From JANRLT01 sp041736895 (GTDB taxonomy: Bacteria > Planctomycetota > Planctomycetia > Pirellulales > JALHPA01): a stretch of 64,000 nt of DNA. Positions within the stretch are counted from its first letter, which is position 1, and every line of letters begins with the position of its first letter. The stretch covers positions 1 to 64,000 of the forward strand of contig JBGSSS010000062.1 of the NCBI GenBank assembly GCA_041736895.1, given 5' to 3'. The notes under the pieces are model-generated. The model was not told the DNA's origin and ran no database searches. It saw only the letters and a program-made list of their open reading frames with translations. Positions 1 through 9,427 of this stretch are shown here, in pieces. The position numbers and the translations under genes were made by a program.

Positions 1-127
<127 letters not shown>

Positions 128-280
128 TGTATGCTTAACCGACTCAGTTAAGAGCCGATTGTTTAGCAAAATTTACCAGGTAAGAAACAAATATTTGGTT
201 AACTAAAACCATGAGATTGCTCTCACAACTTTAGCTAACGCACAGTCACAGTGCTGCTAAAACGTAAAGAGATCAACGAC

Positions 281-297
281 CAAATTGTCAAAGACCA
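281..297 (-). promoter_or_regulatory. boxA-like antitermination element in the rRNA leader
   Basis: On the minus strand the leader reads GGTCTTTGACAATTTGG, close to the rRNA boxA antiterminator core (known form TGCTCTTTAACAAT). It lies about 155 nt upstream of the 16S 5' end and downstream of the promoter at 444-471, where a NusB/S10-bound antitermination signal is expected. Function is inferred from position and similarity. Confidence 0.5.
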
Positions 298-443
298 AAG
301 TCAAAAGAACGGAACAAAACTCCGTCCCTTCCCTCATCCGGCCAACCGTGAAACTCGTCTTCGAGGTTCGGTCAGTCGAATAAAAAACCCGGAAGCGATT
401 AGCACCCACTTGCGTGAGCAGCAGTCACACCCAGGAGAAGTGA

Positions 444-471
444 ATATTACGGATCGGCCCCGAAGTGTCAA
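444..471 (-). promoter_or_regulatory. sigma70-type promoter for the 16S rRNA gene
   Basis: On the minus strand a perfect -35 hexamer TTGACA (466-471) is separated by 16 nt from TAATAT (444-449). Transcription would start near 437, giving a leader of about 310 nt before the mature 16S end. This is the best -35/-10 pair in the 128-805 stretch. No protein gene in that stretch is convincing; the short ORF at 251-493 lies inside the rRNA leader. Confidence 0.7.
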
Positions 472-805
472 CGGGGTGAGGAATTATTTCTAGGAAATCT
501 CTTTTCGTTCTCGCAATCAAGACCGCAAGTCTCTTCCTAGCATCACCTTACGTAGCGATACGTTTTCCCAGAAAATTCCCGCCGCGCTCTTGGACAACTC
601 CCCTCGCGGACGGAAAACGACTCCCTATTCCGAGAACTTTGTCTCACAAATCTTCATCGAGGCCAAACAGAACCCCAATTCATCGCGAATAATAAATAAC
701 GCGATTTCCTACCGGCGACTTAATCACCGCAGAATCATCGAGTAAACTGCAACTTCCCGCCTGTGGTTTCTGCCCACTTCTTTCACTTTGATCCTGAACG
801 GCCTT

Positions 806-3800
806 ATGTTGCGCTCCTTTAGTTTTCCCGCACTAATCGCCTTGCTTTGCTCCTGTTTTACGGCCGTTTTGCTGGCTGCCGAGCCTGAAAAAAGCTCACC
901 TGACAAAGCCAAGCCCGAGGCTCATCCAGAGCCGAGCAAAATCACGCCACAAACGACGGGCAAATACGTCGATGGCAAGTACATTCCGCCGATCGCCGGC
1001 GCGAGCAAAGAAGGCGAAAACGCTATCGCACGCATCAAAGTCCCCGAGGGCTTCAAGGTCGGCCTCTACGCCGCCGAGCCGCAGATTGCCAATCCCGTGT
1101 CGTTCTGCTTCGACGCGCAAGGCCGCGTCTATGTCTGCGAAACGTTTCGCCAAAAGAGCAACAAAGGCGTCGAAGACAATCGCGGCCACAAGGAATGGCT
1201 CAATGACGATCTGGCTGCGACCAAGGTCGAAGATCGCTTGGCCTACATCAAGAAGCATCGCCCCGATCAAGGCGCGAGTTACGGTGTTGAACAAGATCGC
1301 TTGCGCTTGCTCGAAGATCGCAATGGCGACGGTGTCGCGGATCACGACAACGTATACGCCGACGGCTTTCGCGATATCCTCACCGGCACCGGCGCTGGTG
1401 TTCTTGCGCACAAGGGGAACGTCTACTACACGTGCATTCCCGATCTTTGGAAACTACGCGACACGAACAACGATGGCGTCGCCGACGAGCGAGAAAAACT
1501 CAGCACCGGTTACGGCGTGAAGTTCGCCTTCCGCGGTCACGACATGCACGGTCTCGTGATTGGACCCGATGGCCGGTTGTATTGGAGCATCGGCGACCGG
1601 GGGATCAACGTCACGACTAAAGAAGGGAAACATCTCTACGCCCCCGACACTGGCGTCGTGTTGCGCAGCGAACTGGATGGTTCGAACACCGAGATCTTTT
1701 GCACCGGCGTCCGCAATCCGCAAGAGCTCGCGTTCGACGACTACGGCAATCTCTTTACCGTCGACAACAACAGCGACAGCGGCGACAAGGCTCGCTTGTA
1801 TCACCTGGTCCAAGGCGGCGACTATGGCTGGCGAATGTACTATCAGTACCTGCCTGATCGTGGGCCGTGGAATCGCGAGAAGCTTTGGGGACTCGCGAAG
1901 GACAACCTTTCGCAATCCGTGATCCCGCCGATCGCGCACATCACCGATGGTCCGTCGGGCCTCGTCGCGTACCCCGGCACGGGTTTGCAGGCGGAGTACA
2001 ACGGCAGCTTTTTTGTCTGCGACTTCCGCGGCGGCCCGGCGAACAGCGCGGTGCAACGCTTCACGATGGAACCCGACGGCGCGTCGTTCAAAATGACGAA
2101 ATACGAGCCATTTTTGCAGAAATTGCTCGTCACCGATTGCGACTTCGGACCCGACGGCGCGTTCTATGTCAGCGATTGGGTCGATGGCTGGGACGGCCTC
2201 GGCAAGGGCCGCATCTATCGCATCACCAACGAAACATTGAAGACCGATCCGCGTGTCAAAGAAGTGCAGGCACTACTTAAGGATGGCTTCGACAAACGCG
2301 ACGTGAAGGAACTTTGCAAGCTGCTTGAACACTCGGACCGCCGCGTGCGGATGGGGGCGCAATTTGCGCTCGTCGAGCAGAAAGCCGTGAAGGAGTTGCT
2401 CGACGTTGCCAAGACGAGCAAGGTTCAACTCGCGCGGTTGCATGCGATTTGGGGTGTGGGTATCGTTTTGCGATTGTACAATCCAGAAATGTTGAATCCT
2501 CAGCAAAATATCGAATTGGCAAAGTCCGAAGAATTCCGTCGGTTGGATCGCGCCTATCGACAAACATTGGATGGCTTAGCGCCGTTTTGCGGTGATCCCG
2601 ATGAAGAAGTTGCTGCTCAAACAATTCAAGTGCTCGCCCAGTCAAGCCCTGGCAAACAAGTCATTCAAGAGAGTGCGTTTCGCAAACTCATCACTTCAGA
2701 AAATTTACGAGCCGTATATTTGCTCGCTTCGTCCGGTTACGTTTTGTCCGATCGAAAAGTCTACGACGATTTGCTGGCAAAGTACGGCGCGGATTCCGCG
2801 ATCCTACGCTGGGTGCTTTTCAATTCGCGCATGAAAGCACAACGGGGTAAACCTACTAGCGATCAATTTTATTGGGACGAGGTTCTCCCACAAACGCGAC
2901 GAGCATTTTCCGCGTTCAATTACTGGGCACCTCAAGACACGTTGCTAGATACCGACCCGATCGTGGTCCTGAATACGGCGATTCGGATTAGCGACTATTC
3001 CAAGGCTCAGCCGCTACGAAACTATCCAATGGACATTGAGTATGTTTTTGATATCAATGCCGCGCTGACAAAACTTGCGGCCTTGACCACCAAACCTTAC
3101 GCCGGAACGAAAGAGCAGTACGACGCACTGTACCGCCGCGTCTTGAACGCCAACTATCGCCTCGGCAAACCGGAAAATGCCGAAGCCCTGGCCGTCTACG
3201 CCGGTCGCGACGACGCCCCGGAAAAGCTTCGCACCGAAGCGCTCGACATGCTCCTCAACTGGGCCAAGCCGAAACCCGTGGATCGAGTGACGGGTGAATG
3301 GCGGCCGTTGGAAGAACGCTCGGCCGATCCGGCCAAGATCGCGATTGCGGCCAATATCGGAGCGATCTTTTCCGGTCCGGACAAGGTTCGCCAGAAGGCG
3401 GCCGAAGCCGCCGGCAAACTCGGCATCGCCGACATTCAGCCGCAATTGATGTCAATGCTCAGCGACACCACCCGCCCTGCCCCGGCCCGCGCCGCGGCGT
3501 TTGCGGCGCTCGGCGAAGTTGCGAAGAACGAGCTGCCGAAACTGCTAGATCAATATCAAAATGATCCCGCACCGGCGGTGCGCATCGCCGCGGCGAAACT
3601 TTTCACGAAGTCGAAGCCCAAGGAAGCGGCGGCGTACCTCAGCAAGATCGCCAACGAAGGGAAAGACATCGAAGAGCGACAAAACGCGATCGAATTCCTG
3701 CGCAGTCTGCAATCGGCCGATGGTGATCAGGCGCTCGTTGAATTGATGCAGCAAATGAATCAAGACAAACTCAAGCCCGAGCTACGGCTCGACGTCTTGG

Positions 3801-4351
3801 CAGCGGTAAAAGAGCGAACGACGAGTTCCAAGGGGACGGACCCGCGGAAAATCCTGATTCAAAAATTGCACGACTACTCGAAACAGCCGTTTGACGATGC
3901 GCAACTGAAGCCGTGGCGCGAGGCGATGCACGGCGGCGATGCGGAACGGGGCGAGACGATCTTTTTCGAAAAGGTCTCCGTCTCGTGCGTCCGTTGTCAC
4001 AAGATCGATGACCGCGGCGGCGAAGTCGGGCCGAACCTCTCGCACATCGGCAAGGACAAGGCGCGGCTCTACCTGCTCGAAGCGATCGTCCACCCCAACC
4101 GGTCCGTCGCGCAGGGCTTTGAAACCGTGTCGATCGAGACCAACGAAGGCCAAACCTTTAGCGGCATCATCAAAAAAGAAACCGCCAGCGAGGTGACCCT
4201 GATCGACGCGAATGCCAAAACGATCACCATCAAAACGGCCGACATCGACAATCGCCAGAAGGGCTTGTCGAGCATGCCGTCGGATATCGCCAAGGAACTC
4301 ACGCCGTTCGAGGTGCGCGATCTGGTGGAGTACTTGAGCGGGCGGAAGTAA
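806..4351 (+). CDS. Secreted PVC-type beta-propeller / HEAT / cytochrome c protein
   Basis: This 1,181-residue secreted protein has the three-part layout of the Planctomycetes-Verrucomicrobia families I know as TIGR02604 (putative membrane-bound dehydrogenase, N-terminal) and TIGR02603 (C-terminal heme-binding). A signal peptide ends at a LLAAE site. Residues of roughly 70-480 form a propeller-like sensor with DxNxDGVAD loops. HEAT-like alpha repeats follow. The C-terminus is a cytochrome c module with CVRCH at about 1061-1065. I chose the ATG at 806 over the TTG at 788 because it begins directly at the signal peptide. Substrate is unknown; such proteins are thought to act in periplasmic oxidation of sugars or similar compounds. 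The nnrE gene starts 10 nt downstream, so the two are probably co-transcribed. Confidence 0.85.
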   Translation: MLRSFSFPALIALLCSCFTAVLLAAEPEKSSPDKAKPEAHPEPSKITPQTTGKYVDGKYIPPIAGASKEGENAIARIKVPEGFKVGLYAAEPQIANPVSFCFDAQGRVYVCETFRQKSNKGVEDNRGHKEWLNDDLAATKVEDRLAYIKKHRPDQGASYGVEQDRLRLLEDRNGDGVADHDNVYADGFRDILTGTGAGVLAHKGNVYYTCIPDLWKLRDTNNDGVADEREKLSTGYGVKFAFRGHDMHGLVIGPDGRLYWSIGDRGINVTTKEGKHLYAPDTGVVLRSELDGSNTEIFCTGVRNPQELAFDDYGNLFTVDNNSDSGDKARLYHLVQGGDYGWRMYYQYLPDRGPWNREKLWGLAKDNLSQSVIPPIAHITDGPSGLVAYPGTGLQAEYNGSFFVCDFRGGPANSAVQRFTMEPDGASFKMTKYEPFLQKLLVTDCDFGPDGAFYVSDWVDGWDGLGKGRIYRITNETLKTDPRVKEVQALLKDGFDKRDVKELCKLLEHSDRRVRMGAQFALVEQKAVKELLDVAKTSKVQLARLHAIWGVGIVLRLYNPEMLNPQQNIELAKSEEFRRLDRAYRQTLDGLAPFCGDPDEEVAAQTIQVLAQSSPGKQVIQESAFRKLITSENLRAVYLLASSGYVLSDRKVYDDLLAKYGADSAILRWVLFNSRMKAQRGKPTSDQFYWDEVLPQTRRAFSAFNYWAPQDTLLDTDPIVVLNTAIRISDYSKAQPLRNYPMDIEYVFDINAALTKLAALTTKPYAGTKEQYDALYRRVLNANYRLGKPENAEALAVYAGRDDAPEKLRTEALDMLLNWAKPKPVDRVTGEWRPLEERSADPAKIAIAANIGAIFSGPDKVRQKAAEAAGKLGIADIQPQLMSMLSDTTRPAPARAAAFAALGEVAKNELPKLLDQYQNDPAPAVRIAAAKLFTKSKPKEAAAYLSKIANEGKDIEERQNAIEFLRSLQSADGDQALVELMQQMNQDKLKPELRLDVLAAVKERTTSSKGTDPRKILIQKLHDYSKQPFDDAQLKPWREAMHGGDAERGETIFFEKVSVSCVRCHKIDDRGGEVGPNLSHIGKDKARLYLLEAIVHPNRSVAQGFETVSIETNEGQTFSGIIKKETASEVTLIDANAKTITIKTADIDNRQKGLSSMPSDIAKELTPFEVRDLVEYLSGRK

Positions 4352-4361
4352 CGGTTAATAG

Positions 4362-5075
4362 ATGCGCGTTCATTACCTTCCCCCCGCCGCTATCCGCGAA
4401 CTCGACCGCCGCGCGATCGAGGAGTTCGGCGTCCCTGGCATTGTCCTGATGGAAAACGCCGGCCGTGGATGCGCCGAATTCATTGCGAACTTGAAGCCGC
4501 AGGGAAAAGTCGTGATCTGTTGCGGCAAAGGCAATAACGGCGGCGATGGGTTTGTGATCGCGCGGCATTTGGATCGGCTGGGGTTGCAGGTCGAAGTTCT
4601 GCTGTTCGCCGATCCGGCGGACTTGCGTGGTGACGCGTTGACGAATTACGAAATCGTCCGGCGCTCGCAGATTTCGCTGACGATCTGCGGCGATCAAGCA
4701 AAACCCGAACCCGCTTGGCTTGCTTTGGTAATTGCGAAGCTGCAGGCTAGTGGGTTGCTTGTTGATGCGCTCCTCGGCACCGGCACGACCGGCGAACCGC
4801 GGTTTCCGCTCAATTTGGTGATCGACACCATCAACGCAGCGAACAAGCCGACGATCGCGATCGATCTTGCCAGCGGCCTCGATGCGGCGACGGGGATTCC
4901 GGCCGCGGCAACCGTGCGGGCTGCGCATACCTTGACGTTTGTGGCGCAGAAGACGGGCTTCGCCAGCGCCGCCGCGCGCGAGTGCCTCGGAGTGGTTCAC
5001 ATCATCGACATTGGCGCGCCGCGCGTGCTGGTCGAAGCGATTGTGCGCGAGAATTCAAACTCGCCGGATGCGTAA
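4362..5075 (+). CDS. nnrE: NAD(P)H-hydrate epimerase (YjeF N-terminal domain)
   Basis: The 237-residue protein matches the YjeF_N/NnrE family along its length: an LMENAGRG motif at about 29-36, the glycine-rich GKGNNGGDG loop at 55-63, a DALLGTG segment near 118 and an AIDLASGLDA segment near 165. The enzyme interconverts R and S forms of damaged NAD(P)H hydrate so that a dehydratase can repair it. Many bacteria fuse it to the NnrD dehydratase. Here only the epimerase half is present and no nnrD lies nearby. It acts in the cytoplasm. The start is 10 nt after the preceding stop codon, without an obvious Shine-Dalgarno, so translational coupling is likely. Confidence 0.88.
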   Translation: MRVHYLPPAAIRELDRRAIEEFGVPGIVLMENAGRGCAEFIANLKPQGKVVICCGKGNNGGDGFVIARHLDRLGLQVEVLLFADPADLRGDALTNYEIVRRSQISLTICGDQAKPEPAWLALVIAKLQASGLLVDALLGTGTTGEPRFPLNLVIDTINAANKPTIAIDLASGLDAATGIPAAATVRAAHTLTFVAQKTGFASAAARECLGVVHIIDIGAPRVLVEAIVRENSNSPDA

Positions 5076-5320
5076 ACTCTGACCTCTGCTCGGCGCAAAC
5101 CGGCTCAGTCCTCGCTGCTCATCTCGCAGCGAACGGCTGGACGATGGAACGAGTATCAAGCACTCTTCTCACGGACGGATTCGGCGGAACGACTTGAGGC
5201 TCCTCGGCCGCGCGGCAGATCACTGCCCAGTAGTTTATGGCTGAGGGAGCGGATCGACCCCCTGCAATCGCGGCTCCGGCAAGGTCGCCGTGCGATTGCC
5301 CTGCCAGCGAATCCGTCCCT

Positions 5321-6202
5321 ATGTTCAAGCATCACGCGATCTTTGGGCTGCTCGTTTCAGCGGCCCTGGGTGTTCCCTACGTTGCCAGTGAATGGAACTC
5401 CAGTACGCCCTGGATGACTGATTCAAGTGTTGGCACCTCGCGAATAGACGTGCAAGCCGATTCGATGCGCACGTCGGCACTGCTGCGCGGCGACGAATAC
5501 CAGCCGCGCTTGCAAACGCAAGGCAATCCCGATTGGTATCGCACGATCAGCGACACCAATAGCACGACGGTCGAAGACACGGCCGCCGATGCGATCCGCG
5601 CCCGCGAGCAACTAAACCGCGAAATGCTCGAACGAGCACGCGCTTACTCAAATCCCGCCGGCACCCCAGCTCGAATGATCAGCAACAGTTCCGCGGGCGA
5701 TGCGCCGGTGAAAGAGGCCTCGGCCGGCAATCCCGCAGCGGTTCGCGACGAAGCACCGATTCCCGGGCCCAAGTTCAGCGAACTGGGCTTGGTGCACTTG
5801 CATGAAGCACTGACGCTCGACGCGACGGAGCAATATGTGATTCAACGCTGGCCGCGGGTGAACACGGGGCTGGTGGACAAAGACTTGCGCGGGTTTCGCG
5901 TCCCGTACCTGAGCGGTTCGAACGAAGACGATCCGGCCGGCGCGCTGACGTTCTACTTCAACAAAAAGCATCAGTGCGAGAAGCTGACCTTTTCGGGCAC
6001 GGTCGGCGATCCGAGACGGTTGGTCATGTATTTGGTTCAGCGTTATGGCTTCGAGCCCCAGCCTTCGACCGAAGCCGGAACACATGTCTATATGGTTCGT
6101 TCGGGGAAGCAGAACAGCGAGCTCACGATCAAACCGGCGACGGTCGTCCGCTCGAACACACCGCATCTGCGGTATCATGTCGAATTGCTGATCTCGCGAT
6201 AA
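5321..6202 (+). CDS. Secreted protein of unknown function (resembles a planctomycete family recalled as DUF6690)
   Basis: A 293-residue protein with a short N-terminal hydrophobic segment (FGLLVSAALGVPYVASEW) that is either a signal peptide or an anchor. The middle is polar and rich in R, E and T. The last ~120 residues look like one alpha/beta domain with the segments GLVDKDLRGFRVPYLSG and DPAGALTFYFNKKHQ. This pattern resembles a planctomycete-restricted family that I recall as DUF6690, but that is memory and not a search. ATG 5321 is preferred to the upstream in-frame 5237 because it opens at the hydrophobic segment. The inverted repeat at 6210-6273 follows its stop. The 245 nt upstream (5076-5320) hold no recognisable feature. 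Confidence 0.6.
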   Translation: MFKHHAIFGLLVSAALGVPYVASEWNSSTPWMTDSSVGTSRIDVQADSMRTSALLRGDEYQPRLQTQGNPDWYRTISDTNSTTVEDTAADAIRAREQLNREMLERARAYSNPAGTPARMISNSSAGDAPVKEASAGNPAAVRDEAPIPGPKFSELGLVHLHEALTLDATEQYVIQRWPRVNTGLVDKDLRGFRVPYLSGSNEDDPAGALTFYFNKKHQCEKLTFSGTVGDPRRLVMYLVQRYGFEPQPSTEAGTHVYMVRSGKQNSELTIKPATVVRSNTPHLRYHVELLISR

Positions 6203-6209
6203 GGAAATA

Positions 6210-6273
6210 TAGCCCGTAGCGTTTGCGAGGGCGTGAGGAGTTTTTTTGTCGCCCTCGCTAACGCTACGGGCTA
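6210..6273. repeat. Inverted repeat with 24-bp arms (palindrome type D)
   Basis: Arms 6210-6233 and 6250-6273 are complementary at 23 of 24 positions and enclose a 16-nt loop that contains a run of seven T. Core motif TAGCCCGTAGCG. It sits just after a stop codon and could form a strong mRNA hairpin. No second copy was seen in this window. Confidence 0.75.
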
Positions 6274-6354
6274 CAAAAATGCGACTCGGTAATTGGCTTG
6301 CGGTATAACAGAGAACCTGGGGCTGGTGTTGGTTCCTCGCTTGTATAACAGCCG

Positions 6355-7302
6355 ATGAGTTCTTGGCAGATCGATCGCGTCGGTGAAGCAGAACGAGGCG
6401 TTGCGCTGCCGTGGCTCTTCCCTTCGAACGATGCCGCTCAGACAAGAGCTCAGGCCGCGCAAGCCCTGGAACGCATCGCCGCGGGAACGGCCGATGCGCG
6501 AAGTCTCTTCTGGGCACAACGGCAAAGCGCGAATCACAACACGACAATCGGCGCGTGCTGGATCGAGGGACAAGCCGGAAACGTCGGCTATCTGCATCCG
6601 CCTGTCGTCGCCCAAAGCTTGCCCGCACTCGAGCGCGAACAATGTGCGCATGAGTTATACGGAGCCGCTGAAGCTGCGGCGATTGACGCGGGGATTACCT
6701 GGGTTCAATGCCTGCTTGATCCCGGCACCAAGACAACAGCGTTGCTGCAGATACTTGGCTTTTTGCATGTTAGCACGCTCATTTATCAAGCCGCCCTGCT
6801 TCCTCGCAAGAACGCCGCAGCACCGTCGCTGCGGATTCAATCGCGGCCGTATGACGCGAGTCAGCACACGCAGTTCGAGGGGTTGCTCGACGCGACTTAC
6901 GAAGGGAGTCTCGACTGCCCCGCATTAAATGGCGCGCGCACTGCGAGTGACACACTGCAAAGCTACGCGAGCATTGGTCAATCGGGAACTCAGCACTGGC
7001 AGTTCATCGAGCGTGACGGCAAGCTCATTGGCTGTTTGCTGCTGGGCGTCCATGCCGCAGAAGTTCCCACGGCGAAGCCGTTGGGCGAGCTGATCTACTG
7101 GGGCGTCATCCCGAGTGAGCGCGGCCACGGCTACGGGCGAGAGATCCTGGAACTCGCGTTGGCGCAAGCCGAAGCGTTGAACCTAGACAAGCTCGTGTTG
7201 GCGGTGGATCAAGCCAACGAACCGGCGTTGCGGCAATATGCGCAGTGCAACTTCTTTGAATGGCTGCGGCGCGAGGCGTGGGGAAAGCAACTCCGCCGGT
7301 GA
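6355..7302 (+). CDS. Tandem GNAT-fold N-acetyltransferase
   Basis: This 315-residue protein appears to hold two GNAT domains. The C-terminal one is convincing: a beta4 strand (ELIYWGVIPSERG) followed by the acetyl-CoA pyrophosphate-binding loop RGHGYGREIL and a C-terminal NEPALRQYAQCNF helix-turn typical of the fold. The N-terminal half has a weaker GNAT pattern (GNVGYLHPPVV, ALLQILGFLHVSTLIYQ) and has probably lost acetyl-CoA binding. GNAT enzymes move an acetyl group from acetyl-CoA to an amine; the substrate cannot be told. The gene stands alone, with an inverted repeat upstream and the dnaA leader downstream. Confidence 0.75.
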   Translation: MSSWQIDRVGEAERGVALPWLFPSNDAAQTRAQAAQALERIAAGTADARSLFWAQRQSANHNTTIGACWIEGQAGNVGYLHPPVVAQSLPALEREQCAHELYGAAEAAAIDAGITWVQCLLDPGTKTTALLQILGFLHVSTLIYQAALLPRKNAAAPSLRIQSRPYDASQHTQFEGLLDATYEGSLDCPALNGARTASDTLQSYASIGQSGTQHWQFIERDGKLIGCLLLGVHAAEVPTAKPLGELIYWGVIPSERGHGYGREILELALAQAEALNLDKLVLAVDQANEPALRQYAQCNFFEWLRREAWGKQLRR

Positions 7303-7523
7303 TTTGTTCCCGCTGGAATTTCCGACTGCTCCGATCTCGTTGCAATTCAACAAGTTAGAACGCCCGCCCCAAACCCTTGCCGCAACAGCGCTCATGAAAC
7401 CCAAACACCTTTTCCACGAAATCGACAAATTATTTTTCTTTTCCAGGGGGCTTGATTCGTGGCAATCCCGCGGGATTCTTTCGACACCAATAGAAACTCT
7501 TGAGCGCGTGCTTTTTCAAAGGT

Positions 7524-7551
7524 TTGACACACCTGCTAGCACGGTTAAAAT
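7524..7551 (+). promoter_or_regulatory. sigma70-type promoter of dnaA
   Basis: TTGACA (7524-7529), a 16-nt spacer and TAAAAT (7546-7551) form a near-consensus promoter about 275 nt before the dnaA start. The untranslated leader would be roughly 270 nt. It contains a 7-bp hairpin with a T-rich loop (7697-7715). The whole 7303-7827 gap holds no gene. Only one weak DnaA-box-like sequence is visible (TTTTCCACG near 7411), so this does not look like the replication origin. Confidence 0.65.
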
Positions 7552-7827
7552 CGCATCGTCGGGTGACACACATCGTCCACGGCGAACACCGCAGGAAGGT
7601 TCTGAAGCAGGCTTCAGGACTGTCCCAACGTCGGTTCTTTTCGCGTGGCCTTGTCCGCAACTCTTGCGGCGACGCAGGGCTCGGGAGCGTGATCTGGCAG
7701 CGTTTTTTACGCTGCAAGAAGGACGCGGGAGTTCTGAGCCCTTAGCCCTTGCAACACAGCATTCTACCCGATCCGCGGGTAGCCGCTCAACGATTGCGCG
7801 CGAGACAAACCAGTGCAGGAAGTGACC

Positions 7828-9315
7828 ATGGACGATATGGAAATCGTGTCGGCGTTATTAGCCCAACTCGCGGAGCGAGTGGGCCGCGAACGATACGAAC
7901 TCTGGTTCGGCGGCCAGACTCGCCTGAGTCTTCGGCCCACGGCCCTGGTCATCTCCACGCCCAATCGCTTTTATCAGGATTGGCTGCGGAATCACTTTCG
8001 CCGTGAACTCGAGGAAGTTGTCCAAGCCGTGCTGGGCCGCGCGCTGCCGCTGGAGTTTCGCATCGACTCCGAGTTGCAAATGCTGACACCACCGCCGATC
8101 ACCGACGAGCAAAGCGCCGAAACTTCTTCACCAACGCAGGCCGTGCAAACTGTGGGTGAGGAACTCGCGCCGATGATCCTGGCTATTCGCGGGCCGCAGC
8201 CAAAGCACACTCATCCGCCAAAGTCGACGGCAAAGAAACTTCCGCCCGAAGCGACGCCACCGCACCCGGCCCGTTCACGACGTTGGCTGGGGCTCGATTC
8301 GTTTGTCGCGGGTTACTGCAATCGAGTCGCCCACGCGGCGATTCAGCAGATTGCCGAACACCCCGGCGAGCCGAATCCGCTATTGCTCTATGGCGGCACG
8401 GGCACGGGCAAGACGCATCTGCTCGAAGGCTTGGTCAGTGCCACACGCATGAACCATCCGGAGCGGAATTGTGTATATCTGACCGCGGAACAGTTCACGA
8501 CGCAGTTTCTCGAAGCCCTGCATGGTCGCGGGCTGCCGATGTTTCGCCGCAAGTATCGCTCGGTCGATTTGCTTGTCGTAGACGATGTCCAGTTCATGGC
8601 CGGCAAGCGCGCGACGCTGACCGAGTTTCTGCACACCCTCGACACACTCCATCGCGAACGCCGGCAGGTGGTCCTCACCTCCGATCGTCCGCCGCACGAA
8701 CTGCAAGAACTCGGGCAGCAACTTAGCACACGTGTCGCCGGCGGAATGACCGCTCGCTTGGACGCACCCGATTTTCCGACTCGCGTCGGCATCACACGGC
8801 AGTTCGCGCGGAAGCACGATTTAAATCTGAGCGACGATATCGTCGAACTCGTGGCGACGCAATTGAGCGAGCACGCTCGGGAATTGGCCGGCGCGGTGCA
8901 ACGACTCGCCCTCGAAAGGCGCTTGATCGGCCGCGATTTGACGATCACTGAAGCCGAAGAAGCACTCTCCGAGGTCTTCCATCGCCGCGGGCATGGCTGG
9001 AAGCTCGACGACATCGAACGCGCGGTCTGCACGGCACTCGGCTTGCCGCCGGAATCGCTGCAATCGGAAAGACGTGCGAAATCACTCAACACGACTCGGA
9101 TGCTGGCGATGTGGCTTGCACGAAAGTACACTCGTGCGGCGTTGAGCGAGATCGGCACCTATTTTGGCCGCCGCAGCCATAGCACGGTGATCTCGGCGCA
9201 GAAGAAAGTCGGCGGCTGGGTCAACGAACAAACGCAAGTCGCTTTCGGCGGCAAGACCTGGCCCGTCGAAGAAGCGATTCGCCGCGTCGAGGATCAACTG
9301 CGCGCGAGCGGATAA
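7828..9315 (+). CDS. dnaA: Chromosomal replication initiator DnaA
   Basis: A 495-residue DnaA with all four domains. The N-terminal domain carries RERYELWFGG. A low-complexity linker spans about 85-155. The AAA+ domain has Walker A GGTGTGKT (about 189-196), Walker B LVVDDVQF (about 249-256) and sensor TSDRPP. The C-terminal DNA-binding domain has a signature RRSHSTVISAQKKV in place of the Escherichia GRDHTTV form. DnaA-ATP binds origin boxes and opens DNA. ATG 7828 has AGGAAG five bases upstream, which decides against the GTG at 7813. Neither dnaN nor gyrB follows; a convergent gene does. This isolation is compatible with what I know of planctomycete genomes. Confidence 0.93.
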   Translation: MDDMEIVSALLAQLAERVGRERYELWFGGQTRLSLRPTALVISTPNRFYQDWLRNHFRRELEEVVQAVLGRALPLEFRIDSELQMLTPPPITDEQSAETSSPTQAVQTVGEELAPMILAIRGPQPKHTHPPKSTAKKLPPEATPPHPARSRRWLGLDSFVAGYCNRVAHAAIQQIAEHPGEPNPLLLYGGTGTGKTHLLEGLVSATRMNHPERNCVYLTAEQFTTQFLEALHGRGLPMFRRKYRSVDLLVVDDVQFMAGKRATLTEFLHTLDTLHRERRQVVLTSDRPPHELQELGQQLSTRVAGGMTARLDAPDFPTRVGITRQFARKHDLNLSDDIVELVATQLSEHARELAGAVQRLALERRLIGRDLTITEAEEALSEVFHRRGHGWKLDDIERAVCTALGLPPESLQSERRAKSLNTTRMLAMWLARKYTRAALSEIGTYFGRRSHSTVISAQKKVGGWVNEQTQVAFGGKTWPVEEAIRRVEDQLRASG

Positions 9316-9317
9316 GA

Positions 9318-9427
9318 TTTTTTTGCCACTGATGAACGCAGATACCTTCTGATTTTCACTGATTTGAGAAACCGATTTTTTCAGATCAGTGAAAATCAGC
9401 AATAATCCGTGTCGATCAGTGGCAAAA
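9318..9427. repeat. Imperfect inverted repeat between convergent genes (palindrome type G)
   Basis: Two arms of about 45 nt (9318-9362 and 9382-9427) are imperfectly complementary, sharing TTTTGCCACTGAT at the outer ends and CTGATTTTCACTGAT at the inner ends. The element lies between the convergent dnaA and DUF1570 genes and has T-runs on both sides, so it may act as a two-way terminator. It may also be a dispersed repeat. Confidence 0.65.

Noticed and set aside
251..493. 80-codon plus-strand open frame in the rRNA leader
   Set aside because: It lies antisense to the 16S leader and promoter, has no ribosome site and no protein-like composition.
896..2056. Long minus-strand open frames inside the first PVC gene
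   Set aside because: They are shadows of a GC-rich coding frame; the plus-strand frame has a signal peptide, family motifs and a heme site.
7303..7827. Replication origin next to dnaA
   Set aside because: No cluster of DnaA boxes or AT-rich unwinding element could be seen, only one weak box; the region is better explained as a long leader.
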